From: an uncultured Roseovarius sp.
GTDB taxonomy: Bacteria; Pseudomonadota; Alphaproteobacteria; Rhodobacterales; Rhodobacteraceae
Direction: 5' to 3'
NCBI GenBank assembly: GCA_934501475.1
Contig: CAKSUL010000004.1
Location: forward strand, 1 to 61,716
Length of the DNA stretch: 61,716 bases
Made by a program: the position numbers and the translations under genes. Under the pieces are notes generated by a model. The model did no database searches and was not told where the DNA came from. It was given only the letters and a program-made list of their open reading frames with translations. Below are positions 1 to 8,991 of the stretch, piece by piece. Position 1 is the stretch's first letter. Each line of letters opens with the position of its first letter.

Positions 1-378
1 GTCTATACCTACCTGCCGTTCATGATCCTGCCGCTCTATGCCAATCTGGTGAAGCTGGACGAAGCCTATCTTGAGGCATCTGCCGATCTGGGCGCGCGCC
101 CGGTCACCACATTTCTCACTGTCACCTTGCCGCTGTCGTTGAACGGGATCATCGCCGGCTGCATGCTGGTTTTCATTCCCGCCGTCGGCGAATTCGTCAT
201 TCCTGCCCTGTTGGGCGGGCCGGATACGTTGATGATCGGTCAGGTGCTCTGGAATGAATTCTTCTCGAACCGGGACTGGCCCATCGCCTCGTCGGTGGCC
301 ATCGTGATGCTGTTCGTGCTGGTGATCCCGATCATGCTGCTGCGCCGGGCGCAGGCAGCAGGCGGAGGGGAAAGCTGA
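1..378 (+). CDS. Polyamine-type ABC transporter permease (PotB/PotH-like), 5' end missing
   Basis: The reading frame is open from base 1, so the gene starts before the window; only the last 125 codons are present. It encodes the C-terminal part of an inner-membrane permease of the spermidine/putrescine (PotB/PotH) type. The cytoplasmic loop that docks on the ATPase is visible as the EAA-type motif ASADLGARPVTTF followed by LP, then transmembrane segments, ending in the basic tail LLRRAQAAGGGES. The stop codon overlaps the start of the next permease (TGATG), the usual translational coupling of PotB and PotC type subunits. The binding protein and ATPase genes should lie upstream, outside the window. 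The exact substrate (putrescine, spermidine or another cation) cannot be read from this piece. Confidence 0.9.
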   Translation, partial: VYTYLPFMILPLYANLVKLDEAYLEASADLGARPVTTFLTVTLPLSLNGIIAGCMLVFIPAVGEFVIPALLGGPDTLMIGQVLWNEFFSNRDWPIASSVAIVMLFVLVIPIMLLRRAQAAGGGES

Positions 379-1187
379 TGAAACGCAAATCCCGGTTTCT
401 CACGATCGTCGGCCTGCTCGGTTTCATCTTTCTATATGCGCCGATCCTGTCGCTGGTGATCTTCAGCTTCAACGAAAGCCGGCTGGTGACGGTCTGGGGC
501 GGGTTCTCGACCAAATGGTATGGCGAGCTGTTCCGCGATCCGCAGATCCTGGATGCCGCCTGGGTCAGCCTGCGCATCGCACTGGCCAGCGCGACCTTGT
601 CAGTGGTGATCGGCACGGTTGCCTCTTTCGTGCTGATCCGGTTCCGGCGCTTTCGCACCAAAACGCTGCTCAGCATGATGATCACCGCGCCGCTGGTCAT
701 GCCCGAGGTCATCATCGGCCTGTCACTGCTGTTGATGTTCGTGACGATGGAAAGCGTCATCGGCTGGCCCGGTGGGCGCGGGCTGATGACCATCATCATC
801 GCACATTCCACTTTTGGCGCGGCCTACTCGGCAGTCATCATCCAGTCGCGGCTGGTGGACATGGACCTGTCGATCGAAGAGGCCGCACTGGATCTCGGCG
901 CGCGGCCGGTGCGGGTGTTTTTCGACGTGACCCTGCCGGTGATCTCGCCCGCGTTGCTGTCGGGCTGGCTGCTGGCCTTCACCCTCAGTCTCGACGATCT
1001 GGTGGTCGCCAGCTTTGTCTCAGGGCCGGGTGCCTCGACCCTGCCGATGGTGATCTTTTCCAAGGTCCGGCTGGGGGTCAGCCCGGATGTGAACGCTCTG
1101 GCCACGATCATCATCGGTCTGGTGTCGCTCGGGATCATTGTCGCCGCATTGCAAATAAACCGCAGCAAGAAGATGTCTCAACACTGA
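378..1187 (+). CDS. Polyamine-type ABC transporter permease (PotC/PotI-like)
   Basis: This encodes a complete 269-residue inner-membrane permease, normal length for PotC/PotI. The N-terminus is basic (MKRKSR) followed by a first membrane helix, and the EAA docking loop is seen about residues 170-195 (EEAALDLGARPVRVFF, then LP). Its ATG overlaps the stop of the preceding permease by one base, so both are co-translated and presumably form the heterodimeric channel of one polyamine or related importer. The last codons read RSKKMSQH before a TGA. Nothing resembling a strong terminator follows in the 262 bp before the next gene; that gap shows no convincing gene either. Confidence 0.93.
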   Translation: MKRKSRFLTIVGLLGFIFLYAPILSLVIFSFNESRLVTVWGGFSTKWYGELFRDPQILDAAWVSLRIALASATLSVVIGTVASFVLIRFRRFRTKTLLSMMITAPLVMPEVIIGLSLLLMFVTMESVIGWPGGRGLMTIIIAHSTFGAAYSAVIIQSRLVDMDLSIEEAALDLGARPVRVFFDVTLPVISPALLSGWLLAFTLSLDDLVVASFVSGPGASTLPMVIFSKVRLGVSPDVNALATIIIGLVSLGIIVAALQINRSKKMSQH

Positions 1188-1449
1188 GCCGCGACAAGAA
1201 CCTGAGGCGAAGGTGCTGATCACCACGGCCATCGCCCGCTCAGGGCCCAAATAGCGCGATACTGCGCTGTGCTTGAACCGGGGCAATGCGCCAATGTCGG
1301 ACACGGTGCCTGAAAACGTGGTTTCCTTTTGTCGAACGGGGCCTAGACGCAAGGGGTTCGTGCAACCATATCTGTCGCACAGACGCAGAAATCTGGTCCG
1401 ACTTGAGAACTGGCCCTTTACACAATCGTTTCCTGATGGCTTTCTGCAT

Positions 1450-3285
1450 ATGCAGTCATACACTTCGTGGCCCTTGCGAAAGGTAGTGGAATTGAAACCG
1501 ACAGACACCACCAACCCGGAGTATTTCCACAAGGTTGTCGATTGCCAGTATGCCTGCCCGGCGCACACGCCCGTGCCGCTCTATATCCGCCTCATCGCGC
1601 AGCAGAGATACACCGATGCCTATCTGGTCAACTGGGAGAGCAATGTGTTTCCCGGGGTGTTGGGCCGGACCTGTGACCGCCCTTGCGAGCCGGCCTGCCG
1701 CCGCGGCCGGGTCGAGGAAGAGCCGGTTGCGATCTGCCGTCTGAAACGGGTGGCGGCAGATTTCAAGGATGATATCGCCGAACGTCTGCCCAAGGCCGGG
1801 CCGTCGAATGGCAAGAAGATCGCCCTGATCGGGGGCGGGCCGTCCTCGCTGACCGTGGCGCGTGATCTGGCCCCGCTTGGATACGAGTTGCATCTTTTTG
1901 ACGGCGAGGCCAAGGCCGGCGGCTTCATGCGCTCGCAGATCCCGTCATTCCGCCTGCCCGACAGCGTCCTGGACGAAGAAGTGGGCTATGTGCTGGACAT
2001 GGGGGTCACGTCGCATTTCAACAGCTATGTCAACAGCATGGCCGACATCCTGGCCAAGGGATATGATGCCATTTTTGTCGGCTGTGGTGCCCCGAAGGGG
2101 CGCGACCTGCCGGATCTGCCCGGGCGCAAGGAGGCGGATGCCAATATCCATATCGGGATCAACTGGCTGGCAAATGTCGCCTTCAAACACACCGAAAAGA
2201 TCGGCAAGAAGGTGATCGTCCTGGGCGGTGGCAACACCGCGATGGATTGTTGCCGCACCGCCCGCCGTCTGGGCGGCGCGGACGTCAAGGTGATCGTGCG
2301 CAGCCCCAACGCCGAGATGAAGGCCTCGCCCTGGGAAAAGGAGGATGCCCTTCACGAAGGCATCCCGATCATCGACAACCACGTGCCCCGCGAATTCGTC
2401 CTGAAAAAGGGCAAGCTGGTCGGCATGAATTTCGAAAAGGTCAAAGCGATTTACCATAACGATGGCCGCCGCGAACTGGTTCCCACCGGGGAAAAGCCCG
2501 CGTTCTATCCCTGCGACGACGTGTTGATCGCCATCGGTCAGGAAAACGCCTTTCCCTGGATCGAAAAGGAAACCGGCATCCGGTTCACCAGCTGGGGAAC
2601 GCCGATCCTGAATGACGATGAGACGCTGCAATCCACCCGCAAGGAGGTCTTCTTTGGCGGTGACGCGGCGTTCGGCCCCAGGAACATCATCACCGCCGTG
2701 GCACATGGCCACAAGGCGGCGGTGTCGATTGATCTGTTCTGCCGTGGCAAGAATCCGAGCAAGCGCCCGGCCCCCTATGTCAATCTGGTCAGCCAGAAGA
2801 TGGGCATCCATGAGTGGAGCTATGCCAACGCGCCGATCACCGACAAACGCGAGGCGGTGCCATTGGTGAAACTGGAGCAGGCGCTGAAGGATCGCGCGCT
2901 CGAAGTCGAGCTGGGTTTCGATCTGGAGAGTGCGTTCATACAGGCCGAACGCTGCCTCAACTGCGATGCCCAGACCGTTTTCAACCCCACCCTTTGCATC
3001 GAATGCGATGCCTGCGCCGATATCTGCCCGACCGATTGCATCTCTTTTGTGCAAAACGGCCCCGAGGACGAGTTGCGCAGCCGCCTGACGGTGCCCGCGC
3101 TCAATACCGAACAGGACATCTATGTTTCGGCCACGCTTGGGACGGGCAGGGTTCTGGTCAAGGATGAAGATGTCTGTCTGCACTGCGGATTATGCGCCGA
3201 ACGGTGCCCGACAGCCGCCTGGGACATGCAGATGTTCTTTTACAACACGACCAAAGCGTCGCCTGACCTGGTGGAGGTCGAATGA
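1450..3285 (+). CDS. FAD/NAD(P)-dependent oxidoreductase with ferredoxin domains (GltD-like), electron module of a 2-oxoacid oxidoreductase
   Basis: The predicted 611-residue protein looks like glutamate synthase small subunit (GltD/NfnB type) fused to a two-cluster ferredoxin. N-terminal cysteines for an Fe-S cluster occur near residues 32-36 (CQYACP) and 75-83 (CDRPCEPAC). A FAD-binding Rossmann motif follows (ALIGGGPSSLTVARDL, about 125-140), then an NAD(P) site (VIVLGGGNTAMDCCR, about 255). The C-terminus has CLNC, then CIECDACADICP (about 517) and CLHCGLCAERCP (about 577), two [4Fe-4S] motifs. I start it at the ATG at 1450 (MQSYTSWPLR); the frame is open back to 1273 but that extension looks non-coding. 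The stop overlaps the next start by four bases. It probably passes electrons between the oxoacid oxidoreductase and NAD(P)H; true glutamate synthase is unlikely because no large subunit is nearby. Confidence 0.85.
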   Translation: MQSYTSWPLRKVVELKPTDTTNPEYFHKVVDCQYACPAHTPVPLYIRLIAQQRYTDAYLVNWESNVFPGVLGRTCDRPCEPACRRGRVEEEPVAICRLKRVAADFKDDIAERLPKAGPSNGKKIALIGGGPSSLTVARDLAPLGYELHLFDGEAKAGGFMRSQIPSFRLPDSVLDEEVGYVLDMGVTSHFNSYVNSMADILAKGYDAIFVGCGAPKGRDLPDLPGRKEADANIHIGINWLANVAFKHTEKIGKKVIVLGGGNTAMDCCRTARRLGGADVKVIVRSPNAEMKASPWEKEDALHEGIPIIDNHVPREFVLKKGKLVGMNFEKVKAIYHNDGRRELVPTGEKPAFYPCDDVLIAIGQENAFPWIEKETGIRFTSWGTPILNDDETLQSTRKEVFFGGDAAFGPRNIITAVAHGHKAAVSIDLFCRGKNPSKRPAPYVNLVSQKMGIHEWSYANAPITDKREAVPLVKLEQALKDRALEVELGFDLESAFIQAERCLNCDAQTVFNPTLCIECDACADICPTDCISFVQNGPEDELRSRLTVPALNTEQDIYVSATLGTGRVLVKDEDVCLHCGLCAERCPTAAWDMQMFFYNTTKASPDLVEVE

Positions 3286-5162
3286 AACAGATCAGTGGCA
3301 TCAACGACTTCGTGGTGAAGTTCGCAAACGTGAACGGCTCTGGATCGGCCAGCGCCAACCATCTGTTCGCAAAGGCGATTTTCCGGATGGGCATCCCGGT
3401 CAGCCCGCGCAACATCTTTCCGTCGAACATCCAGGGCCTGCCGACCTGGTATGAGGTGAGGGTCAGTTCCAAAGGGTATCTGGGGCGCCGTGGCGGCGTT
3501 GACCTGATGGTCTGCGTCAATCCGCAAAGCATGGAAAAGGACATCGCCAGCATCGAGCCGGGTGGCTATCTGGTCTATGATTCCACCAAGCCCCTCGCGC
3601 CGCATCTCAGGCGCGACGACATCACATATTTCGGTATCCCGATGACCGAAATGTGCATGCGCGAATTCAAGAGCCCGCGCCTCCAGCAACTGCTCAAGAA
3701 CGTGGTCTATGTCGGGGCGATGGCGGCGCTGCTGAACATTGATTTCTCGATCCTCAAGGATCTGTTGAACGATCAGTTCAAGGGCAAGGAAAAGCTGATC
3801 TCGTCCAACGCGCATGCGCTCGACCTGGGGTATCAGTTCGCGCTCGAGACCTTCAAATGCCCGCTTGCGATCCGGCTGCAAAAGGGCGGCAATGACGCGC
3901 CGCATATCCAGGAAAGCAAGCATATCCTGATGAACGGCAACACCGCCGCCGCGCTGGGGGCGATCTATGGTGGTGCCACGATCGCGGCCTGGTATCCGAT
4001 CACGCCGTCGACCTCGGTGGTGGATGCGTTCGCGAAATATGCGGCACGGATGCGCATCGACGCCGGCACCGGCAAGAAGAATTTTGCCATCGTTCAGGCC
4101 GAGGACGAGCTTGCCGCCATCGGCATGGTGGTCGGGGCAAGCTGGAACGGCGCGCGGGCCTTTACTGCCACCTCCGGCCCCGGCCTGTCCCTGATGAGCG
4201 AGTTCCTGGGTCTGGCCTATTTCGCCGAGGTGCCGGTGGTGCTGATCGACGTGCAGCGGTCCGGCCCGTCAACCGGCATGCCCACCCGGTCGCAGCAATC
4301 CGACATTCTGGCCGCCGCCTATGCCAGCCACGGCGACACCAAACAGGTGCTGCTGTTTCCCGCCACCCCGCGCGAATGTTTCGACATGACGGTTCAGTCC
4401 TTTGACCTGGCCGAGCAGTTGCAGACGCCGGTGATCATCATGTCGGATCTCGATCTGGGGATGAATGACTGGATGTCACCGCCGCTGGAATGGGATGACA
4501 ATTATCAGATGGATCGCGGCAAGGTTCTGGATGCCAAGGCTCTGGACTCGGTCGAGAAATGGGGGCGCTATCTGGACGTGGATGACGATGGGATCTGCTA
4601 TCGCACATTGCCGGGCACGCATCCTGACAAGGGCGCGTATTTCACCCGCGGCTCATCAAAGAACGAGATGGCAGTCTATTCCGAAAGTGGGGACGACTAT
4701 GTTCAGAACGTGGATCGGCTGCTGCGCAAGTTCGAAACCGCCAAAAGCTATGTCCCCGCGCCCAAGACCCACCCGCCGATTGCGGTCAATGCGCCCAAGA
4801 CCACGCTGAAACTGGGGGCGCTGTTTTTCGGCACCTCGGCCTCGCCCGCCTATGAGGCGGTCGAGATGCTGGCCGAGGAAGGGTTTCCCATCGACACCAT
4901 GCGCATCCGCGCCTTTCCGTTCCACGAAAGCCTGGACCAGTTCATCCAAGATCACGATCTGGTTTTCGTCATCGAGCAGAACCGCGACGGGCAGATGCGC
5001 AGGCTGATCATCAATGAATGCGAAATCCCGCCGGGCAAGCTGACCCCGGTCCTGAACTATTCGGGCACGCCGATCACCGCGCGCAAGATCGCCCGTAAGA
5101 TCCGCGAAGCCCTGAGCACCAAAAGCGCCGATGTCGTCCCGCTGCACCCGGAGACTGCCTGA
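3282..5162 (+). CDS. 2-oxoacid:acceptor oxidoreductase, fused gamma-alpha subunit (KorA-like)
   Basis: This is a 626-residue subunit of a ferredoxin-type 2-oxoacid oxidoreductase. Residues 1 to about 200 form the gamma domain (GSASANHLFAKAIFRMGIPV, RRGGVDLMVCVN), and from about 216 the alpha or pyrimidine-binding TPP domain begins (GAIYGGATIAAWYPITPSTS), ending with the C-terminal transketolase-like segment. The fused gamma-alpha order is the KorA/VorA two-subunit architecture. It starts inside the stop of the FAD protein (ATGA overlap) and its own stop overlaps the beta subunit start, so all three are co-translated. It should bind the 2-oxoacid and CoA together with the beta subunit. The substrate (2-oxoglutarate, branched-chain or aryl oxoacid) cannot be assigned from sequence reading alone. 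Confidence 0.88.
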   Translation: MKQISGINDFVVKFANVNGSGSASANHLFAKAIFRMGIPVSPRNIFPSNIQGLPTWYEVRVSSKGYLGRRGGVDLMVCVNPQSMEKDIASIEPGGYLVYDSTKPLAPHLRRDDITYFGIPMTEMCMREFKSPRLQQLLKNVVYVGAMAALLNIDFSILKDLLNDQFKGKEKLISSNAHALDLGYQFALETFKCPLAIRLQKGGNDAPHIQESKHILMNGNTAAALGAIYGGATIAAWYPITPSTSVVDAFAKYAARMRIDAGTGKKNFAIVQAEDELAAIGMVVGASWNGARAFTATSGPGLSLMSEFLGLAYFAEVPVVLIDVQRSGPSTGMPTRSQQSDILAAAYASHGDTKQVLLFPATPRECFDMTVQSFDLAEQLQTPVIIMSDLDLGMNDWMSPPLEWDDNYQMDRGKVLDAKALDSVEKWGRYLDVDDDGICYRTLPGTHPDKGAYFTRGSSKNEMAVYSESGDDYVQNVDRLLRKFETAKSYVPAPKTHPPIAVNAPKTTLKLGALFFGTSASPAYEAVEMLAEEGFPIDTMRIRAFPFHESLDQFIQDHDLVFVIEQNRDGQMRRLIINECEIPPGKLTPVLNYSGTPITARKIARKIREALSTKSADVVPLHPETA

Positions 5163-6211
5163 TGTCCTATATCAAACCGAAATTCCGCCACCCGAACCTG
5201 CCAAAGAACGCCTTGGGCTTTACCGTTGCCGATTATGACGGCGCGATTTCAACCCTTTGTGCGGGCTGCGGCCATGACAGCATCTCGGCGGCAATCCGCA
5301 ATGCCTGTTTCCTGTCCTCGATTCCGCCGCACAGGATCGCCAAACTGTCGGGCATCGGCTGTTCATCCAAGATGCCGACCTATTTCCTGGGCAAGAGCCA
5401 CGGCTTCAACTCGGTGCACGGGCGGATGCCGTCGGTGGCCACCGGTGCCAGCCTGGCCAACCGTGAGCTTCTCTATATCGGCATCTCGGGTGACGGTGAT
5501 ACGGCCTCGATCGGCATGGGCCAGTTCATCCACCTGATCCGGCGCAACGTGAACATGACCTATATCGTGGCCAATAACGGCTGCTATGGGCTGACCAAGG
5601 GCCAGGACAGCGCCACCGCCGATCTGGGATCGGTCAGCAAATACGGCGGCTCAAACCCCTTTGACGGCATCGACCTTGCCAGCCTCGCGCTGTTGCAGGG
5701 CGCAAGCTTTGTCGCGCGCAGCTTTTCCGGCGACAAGGAGCAGCTGGAGCCGTTGATCCGCGCCGCCATGGCGCATAACGGGTTCGCGTTCATTGATGTC
5801 GTCTCGCCCTGCGTGACCTTCAACAATCATGTCGGTTCCACCAAGAGCTATGCCCATACCCGCGACCATCTGGATGCCATGCCGCTTGATTACGTCCCCA
5901 TGCGCGACGAGATCCGCACCCAATACGAAGCCGGCACAAGCCAGAGCGTGACATTGCACGACGGGTCGGCCATCCATCTGCACAAGGCCAGCGCCGATTA
6001 TCGGACAGATGACCGCAATGCCGCGTTGAATGCGGTACAGGCCGCACATGACGATGGCCGGATACTGACCGGGTTGTTGTTCCTTGATCCCAATACCCAA
6101 AACCTCAACCATAACCTGAATATCGCCAGCAAGCCGTTGAACGCGCTGGGCAAGGATGAGCTGTGCCCCGGCAGCAAGGTCCTGAACAGTATCAACGAAG
6201 GCTTGCGATAA
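5162..6211 (+). CDS. 2-oxoacid:acceptor oxidoreductase beta subunit, TPP-binding (KorB-like)
   Basis: This 349-residue protein is the diphosphate-binding TPP subunit. It contains the family cysteines CAGCGH near residue 33 and the GIGCSSK segment (about 72), which in relatives ligate a [4Fe-4S] cluster. The TPP motif starts GISGDGD (about 107) and ends in VANNGCYGLTKGQ. The C-terminal extension, rich in polar residues, is longer than in minimal KorB proteins. It is the last gene of the three-gene operon, with a one-base overlap to the previous stop. With the fused gamma-alpha subunit and the FAD/Fe-S protein it would form a complete oxidoreductase able to run on NAD(P)H without a separate ferredoxin; that coupling is inference. 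Confidence 0.9.
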   Translation: MSYIKPKFRHPNLPKNALGFTVADYDGAISTLCAGCGHDSISAAIRNACFLSSIPPHRIAKLSGIGCSSKMPTYFLGKSHGFNSVHGRMPSVATGASLANRELLYIGISGDGDTASIGMGQFIHLIRRNVNMTYIVANNGCYGLTKGQDSATADLGSVSKYGGSNPFDGIDLASLALLQGASFVARSFSGDKEQLEPLIRAAMAHNGFAFIDVVSPCVTFNNHVGSTKSYAHTRDHLDAMPLDYVPMRDEIRTQYEAGTSQSVTLHDGSAIHLHKASADYRTDDRNAALNAVQAAHDDGRILTGLLFLDPNTQNLNHNLNIASKPLNALGKDELCPGSKVLNSINEGLR

Positions 6212-6247
6212 GGCCGCCCGCCTGCACCTTCACCCGCAGCGCGACGC

Positions 6248-6895
6248 CTATCGAAATGCTCTCATGTGGGGGAACCGGCCTTTGGCGATATAGGCCTCCT
6301 CGGCGGGGGTCGATTGGCGGTTCAGGATGTCATTGCGATGCGGATGGCGGCCGAACGCGGCGATGATTTTGCGAACGTCGCGGGCCTGCTCGGCCAAGGA
6401 TGAATAGATCGCCCGCAAAGGGGCCGGCGCGGCGGCGGCTATGTCTTCTCGCAGGGCGATCAGTTGATCGAGACGCTGCAAGTGGTCAGGGCCTTCGCAA
6501 TGACCCAATGGCAGGCCAAACACGATCTGGAACCACGGTGTCTCAAGCGCGGCAAAATGACCGCTCGAAAGCCCCTCGCGCACCAGTGTGAGGGCATGCG
6601 GATCCTGCGCGAAGGCGCGCGGATCGTCGCGCCAGACCGAGCGGGAAAACTGATCGAGGAGGATGATCAGCGCCAGCCGCCCGTGCGGATCCTGCGCCCA
6701 GTGATCAAGCCCGCCCTGCGCCGCCCTTTCGGTCAGATCTGAAAACCGCGCAATGATTTCATCATCCGCACCGCCCTGCATGCGCCAGCGCCAATGGGCA
6801 TGGTGTTCCTGTGGATCGACGGTCAGCAAGCGCCCCTCGGGAAACCAGAAATCGAGAACATCGTCCCAGTCCTGGTGATCTGCCGTTGCCGTCAT
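6248..6895 (-). CDS. DUF924 family protein
   Basis: This 215-residue soluble protein matches the DUF924 family, recognised by the start WDDVLDFWFPEG, the central LALIILLDQFSRSVWRDDPR, and the C-terminal FGRHPHRNDILNRQSTPAE followed by EAYI. These are all-alpha, TPR-like proteins of unknown biochemical role; one report-level association with membrane proteins exists in the literature but I would not transfer it. The start is supported by a strong GGAGG placed six bases before the ATG on the minus strand. It lies downstream of the metal ATPase on the same strand, but a hairpin at 6953-6973 separates the two, so it probably has its own promoter. Confidence 0.88.
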   Translation of the reverse strand: MTATADHQDWDDVLDFWFPEGRLLTVDPQEHHAHWRWRMQGGADDEIIARFSDLTERAAQGGLDHWAQDPHGRLALIILLDQFSRSVWRDDPRAFAQDPHALTLVREGLSSGHFAALETPWFQIVFGLPLGHCEGPDHLQRLDQLIALREDIAAAAPAPLRAIYSSLAEQARDVRKIIAAFGRHPHRNDILNRQSTPAEEAYIAKGRFPHMRAFR

Positions 6896-6952
6896 GTCAA
6901 ACCTCCATTCATGATAGCGATCAGAGTATCCCGCTTTTGTGCATGCGTTAAA

Positions 6953-6973
6953 CCCGCGCCGATGCGGCGCGGG
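6953..6973 (-). terminator. Hairpin terminator after the metal ATPase gene
   Basis: A perfect 8-bp inverted repeat (CCCGCGCC / GGCGCGGG) with a GATGC loop lies 26 bases beyond the ATPase stop. Read on the minus strand the stem is followed by TTTAA, a short T run, which fits a weak intrinsic terminator. Confidence 0.6.
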
Positions 6974-6998
6974 CTTGATGGTTCATGTGTTCCCGCGC

Positions 6999-8918
6999 CT
7001 ATGCCGCGGCGCGCTCGGCAGCCTGCGCAACTGCGCGGGCTTTGGTCGCCTTGGGCACGCGCAGCAGGCGCATGGCGTTGAGGATGACCACCAGCACCGA
7101 CAGTTGGTGAACCAGCATTCCGCCCGCCATGTGGATGGTGTCGGAATAGACCCCGAACAGCAGGCCGACGACGGTCAGAACCGCGATGACAAGGTTCTGG
7201 CGCATGTTGCTCAGCGTCGCGCGCGCGATTTCCATCGCCTCGGCGATCTTGCCCAGATCGTCGGTCATCAGCGCGATATCCGCCGTCTCGATGGCGATGT
7301 CGCTGCCCGACGCCCCCATGGCGATGCTGATGTCGGCCGCCGCCAGGGCCGGGGCGTCGTTGATGCCGTCGCCGACCATCGCCACATGCAGGCCCTCGGC
7401 GCGCATCGCGTGGATGCGGTCCAGCTTGTCGTCGGGCATCATCGCGGCATGGACCTCATCGACGCCAACGACCTTGGCAATCGCCTCGGCTGCCGGGCGC
7501 TGATCACCGGTCAGCATGACGACGCGGTGCACCCCCAGGGCGTGCAGGCGGTCGATCATCGGCTTGGCACTGGCGCGCGCCATGTCGGCCAGACCCAGCA
7601 GACCCACGACTTCGCCATTGCGCGCCACGATCACCACCGTGTGGCCCAGCCCGTGCAGGCGAGCGATGCCGTCTTTTGCCTCGGCGTTGAAGTCGATCTT
7701 GAGGTGGTCGAACAGGCGGTGGCTGCCGACGGCGATCTGATGACCGTCATGGCGTGCGATCAGACCCATGCCGGCAATCTCCTCCAGCGACTCGGCGGTG
7801 GGCAGGTGGCCCTGCTTGCGCGCCGCCTCGATGATCGGACGACCCAGCGGGTGGTTCGATCCGGTCTCGGCGATGGCCGCCCAGAGCAGGACATCGGCCT
7901 CGCTCTGGCCTTTCAGCGCCACCACCTCGGCCAGGCGCGGCTGGCCTTCGGTCAGCGTGCCGGTCTTGTCCAGCGCCAGCGCGGTGATGCGCCCGGCGTT
8001 TTCCAGATGCTCACCGCCCTTGATCAGGATACCGGCGCGGGCAGCGCGCCCGATCCCGGCCACCACCGATACCGGCGTCGAAATGACCAGCGCACCGGGG
8101 CAACTGACCACCAGCAGCGTCAGAGCCAGCTCGACGTTGCGCGTGACGATATAGCTGACGATCGCCAGGACGAACACGCCGGGCGTGTACCAGCGGCCGA
8201 AATTCTCGATCATCCGCTGGGCGGGGGCCTTGGCCTCTTGCGCCTCTTCGACGCGGGTGATGATGCGGGCCAGCGTGGTGTCGGCACCGACACCGGTGGC
8301 GCGCAGATGCAGCAGGCCGTTTTCGGCCAGGGTTCCGGCGAATACCTTTGATCCGGGGGATTTTTCAGCCGGGATCGGCTCACCGGTGATGGAGGCCTCG
8401 TTGACGGCGGCGCTGCCCTCGATCACTTCGCCATCGACCGGCAGGCGCTCACCGGCCCTGACCAGAACGGTCTCGCCGAGTTGCACCTCATGCGCGGCCA
8501 CCTGGATCGTCTCGCCATCCCGCAGCACCGTCGCGGTGACGGGGGCCGCGTCGATCAGCGCCTTCAGCGCGCCGCGCGTGCGGCTCATCGTGCGGGACTC
8601 AAGCCATGCGCCCAGCATGAACAGGAAGGTGACGGCGGCGGATTCCCAGTGGTTGTTGATGAACAGCGCGCCAATCGCCGCCACGATCACCAGCAATTCG
8701 ATGCTCAACTGACGCAGGCGCAGCGAGCCCCAGGCCCGCAGAGCGATGTCATATCCCGCAAGCACGGCGGCAAATGTCATCAGCGGCGCCCAAGGCGCGG
8801 CCAGCCCGAAGCCATACCAGGCGAGCAGTGCAATGGTGATGATCACACCACTCGCGATGGTCAGCCATTTGCGCCGATCAGCGGGGTGTCTCAAGATATC
8901 CATGATACCGGAAAACAT
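6999..8918 (-). CDS. P1B-type heavy-metal translocating ATPase, CPG-type, without N-terminal HMA domain
   Basis: This encodes a 639-residue metal-exporting P-type ATPase of the inner membrane. The phosphorylation motif is DKTGTLTEGQP, the actuator loop TGEP, the HP motif SNHPLGRP and the hinge VGDGINDAPALAAADI are all present, so the ATPase cycle should be intact. Membrane helices at the start follow directly after about 20 residues, so no metal-binding HMA domain precedes them; that domain is encoded separately just upstream. The intramembrane motif reads SCPGALVIST instead of the usual CPC, and the last helix reads LVHQLSVLVVILNAMRLL, with His where Zn/Cd pumps have Asp. The start at 8918 is chosen for its AGGAGA ribosome site; the frame runs open further upstream but lacks coding character. 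Zn, Cd, Pb or another cation are possible. Confidence 0.9.
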   Translation of the reverse strand: MFSGIMDILRHPADRRKWLTIASGVIITIALLAWYGFGLAAPWAPLMTFAAVLAGYDIALRAWGSLRLRQLSIELLVIVAAIGALFINNHWESAAVTFLFMLGAWLESRTMSRTRGALKALIDAAPVTATVLRDGETIQVAAHEVQLGETVLVRAGERLPVDGEVIEGSAAVNEASITGEPIPAEKSPGSKVFAGTLAENGLLHLRATGVGADTTLARIITRVEEAQEAKAPAQRMIENFGRWYTPGVFVLAIVSYIVTRNVELALTLLVVSCPGALVISTPVSVVAGIGRAARAGILIKGGEHLENAGRITALALDKTGTLTEGQPRLAEVVALKGQSEADVLLWAAIAETGSNHPLGRPIIEAARKQGHLPTAESLEEIAGMGLIARHDGHQIAVGSHRLFDHLKIDFNAEAKDGIARLHGLGHTVVIVARNGEVVGLLGLADMARASAKPMIDRLHALGVHRVVMLTGDQRPAAEAIAKVVGVDEVHAAMMPDDKLDRIHAMRAEGLHVAMVGDGINDAPALAAADISIAMGASGSDIAIETADIALMTDDLGKIAEAMEIARATLSNMRQNLVIAVLTVVGLLFGVYSDTIHMAGGMLVHQLSVLVVILNAMRLLRVPKATKARAVAQAAERAAA

Positions 8919-8991
8919 GTGGTCTCTCCTTTCAGTGCAAATGCCACCGCCCTGATTGGGGCGGTGGGGCGGGGGCGGCGTGTGAATGCGC

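Noticed and set aside
1273..1449. N-terminal extension of the GltD-like protein
   Set aside because: The extra 59 residues have no family match and family members I recall start at the MQSYTSWPL-like sequence; kept as 5' non-coding.
1450..3285. Reading as glutamate synthase small subunit
   Set aside because: No large subunit gene, extra ferredoxin domain and tight coupling to 2-oxoacid oxidoreductase subunits argue against it.
6939..8351. Long plus-strand frame opposite the metal ATPase
   Set aside because: It is a GC-driven antisense frame; the minus strand has all P-type ATPase motifs and the plus product is a low-complexity His/Gln/Asp/Arg-rich sequence.
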